DNA of 64,000 bases from Diphasiastrum complanatum (taxonomy: Eukaryota > Streptophyta > Lycopodiopsida > Lycopodiales > Lycopodiaceae). More model-generated notes on the stretch are below. The model saw only the letters and a list, made by a program, of their open reading frames with translations, searched no databases and was not told where the DNA came from. The stretch's first letter is position 1. The stretch is not shown here. The stretch lies in NCBI GenBank assembly GCA_029204225.1, contig CM055102.1, positions 28,078,969 through 28,142,968 on the forward strand, read 5' to 3'.

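Larger units (their letters stand above)
57260..61917 (+). mobile_element. Non-coding LTR retrotransposon (TRIM/LARD-like), TSD CAACA
   Basis: 4658 bp with long terminal repeats starting TG(C/T)TGTAAAGCT and ending GCGCTACA. CAACA is duplicated at 57255-57259 and 61918-61922. A polypurine tract precedes the right LTR. No gag or pol frame was found. The left LTR is intact to about 58270, and its missing 3' end plus primer site appear inverted at 59731-59875, so part of the element has been inverted. LTR bodies are very similar, implying a fairly recent insertion. Confidence 0.75.

Overview
The window is nuclear DNA of a land plant with a large, transposon-rich genome. A fern, lycophyte or gymnosperm-like genome would fit, but the sequence alone does not settle which. 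The one host gene I can support is on the minus strand: CLPR3, a nuclear-encoded non-catalytic subunit of the chloroplast ClpPR protease core. Eight exons run from the right edge (64000) down to 700. They total 684 nt (228 codons) and are separated by seven complete introns of 3.3 to 17.0 kb plus one that leaves the left edge. Every junction is GT-AG and the reading frame is kept across all of them. The transit peptide and first exon(s) lie beyond the right edge. The last exon lies, most likely, beyond the left edge.

The rest of the window is CLPR3 intron, mostly mobile elements. Intron 7 (784-11558) has a hAT transposase relic (BED finger, DUF659, hAT C-terminal dimerisation domain) and three LINE fragments. 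Introns 6 and 5 (11613-23602) have Gypsy remnants; a young, internally damaged Copia-type element (18857-22596, TSD CATTT) sits inside one of them. Intron 4 is nearly empty. Intron 3 (27076-36912) is a mosaic of minus-strand LINE pieces, a plus-strand Copia piece and LTR-like repeats. Intron 2 (37036-54032) is a head-to-tail array of six LINE copies from 37.14 to 53.34 kb, one interrupted by a 2.95-kb LTR element. Intron 1 (54135-63910) holds a 4.66-kb non-coding LTR element (TSD CAACA) inserted in an unusual GC-word repeat.

Two patterns stand out. First, one LINE family ends in a short conserved hairpin (ATGCC-loop-GGCAT) and a (CT)n or (CTTT)n tail instead of poly(A). New copies repeatedly begin exactly at the microsatellite tail of an older copy, with seven such tail junctions on both strands and one further copy starting at a (CT)n tract. 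This suggests insertion into CT repeats, including the element's own tails. Second, at least eleven intronic loci carry clusters of a short GC-rich palindromic 'word' (for example GGAACG/CGTTCC, GGATCC-like, CCGGACGCG, or GATTC/GAATC) beside long A/T palindromes. The word differs from locus to locus but is uniform within a locus, and one locus interrupts a Gypsy copy as an insertion would.

No rRNA, tRNA, CRISPR or organellar segment was recognised. All homology statements rest on reading motifs and on recalled family features; no search was run.
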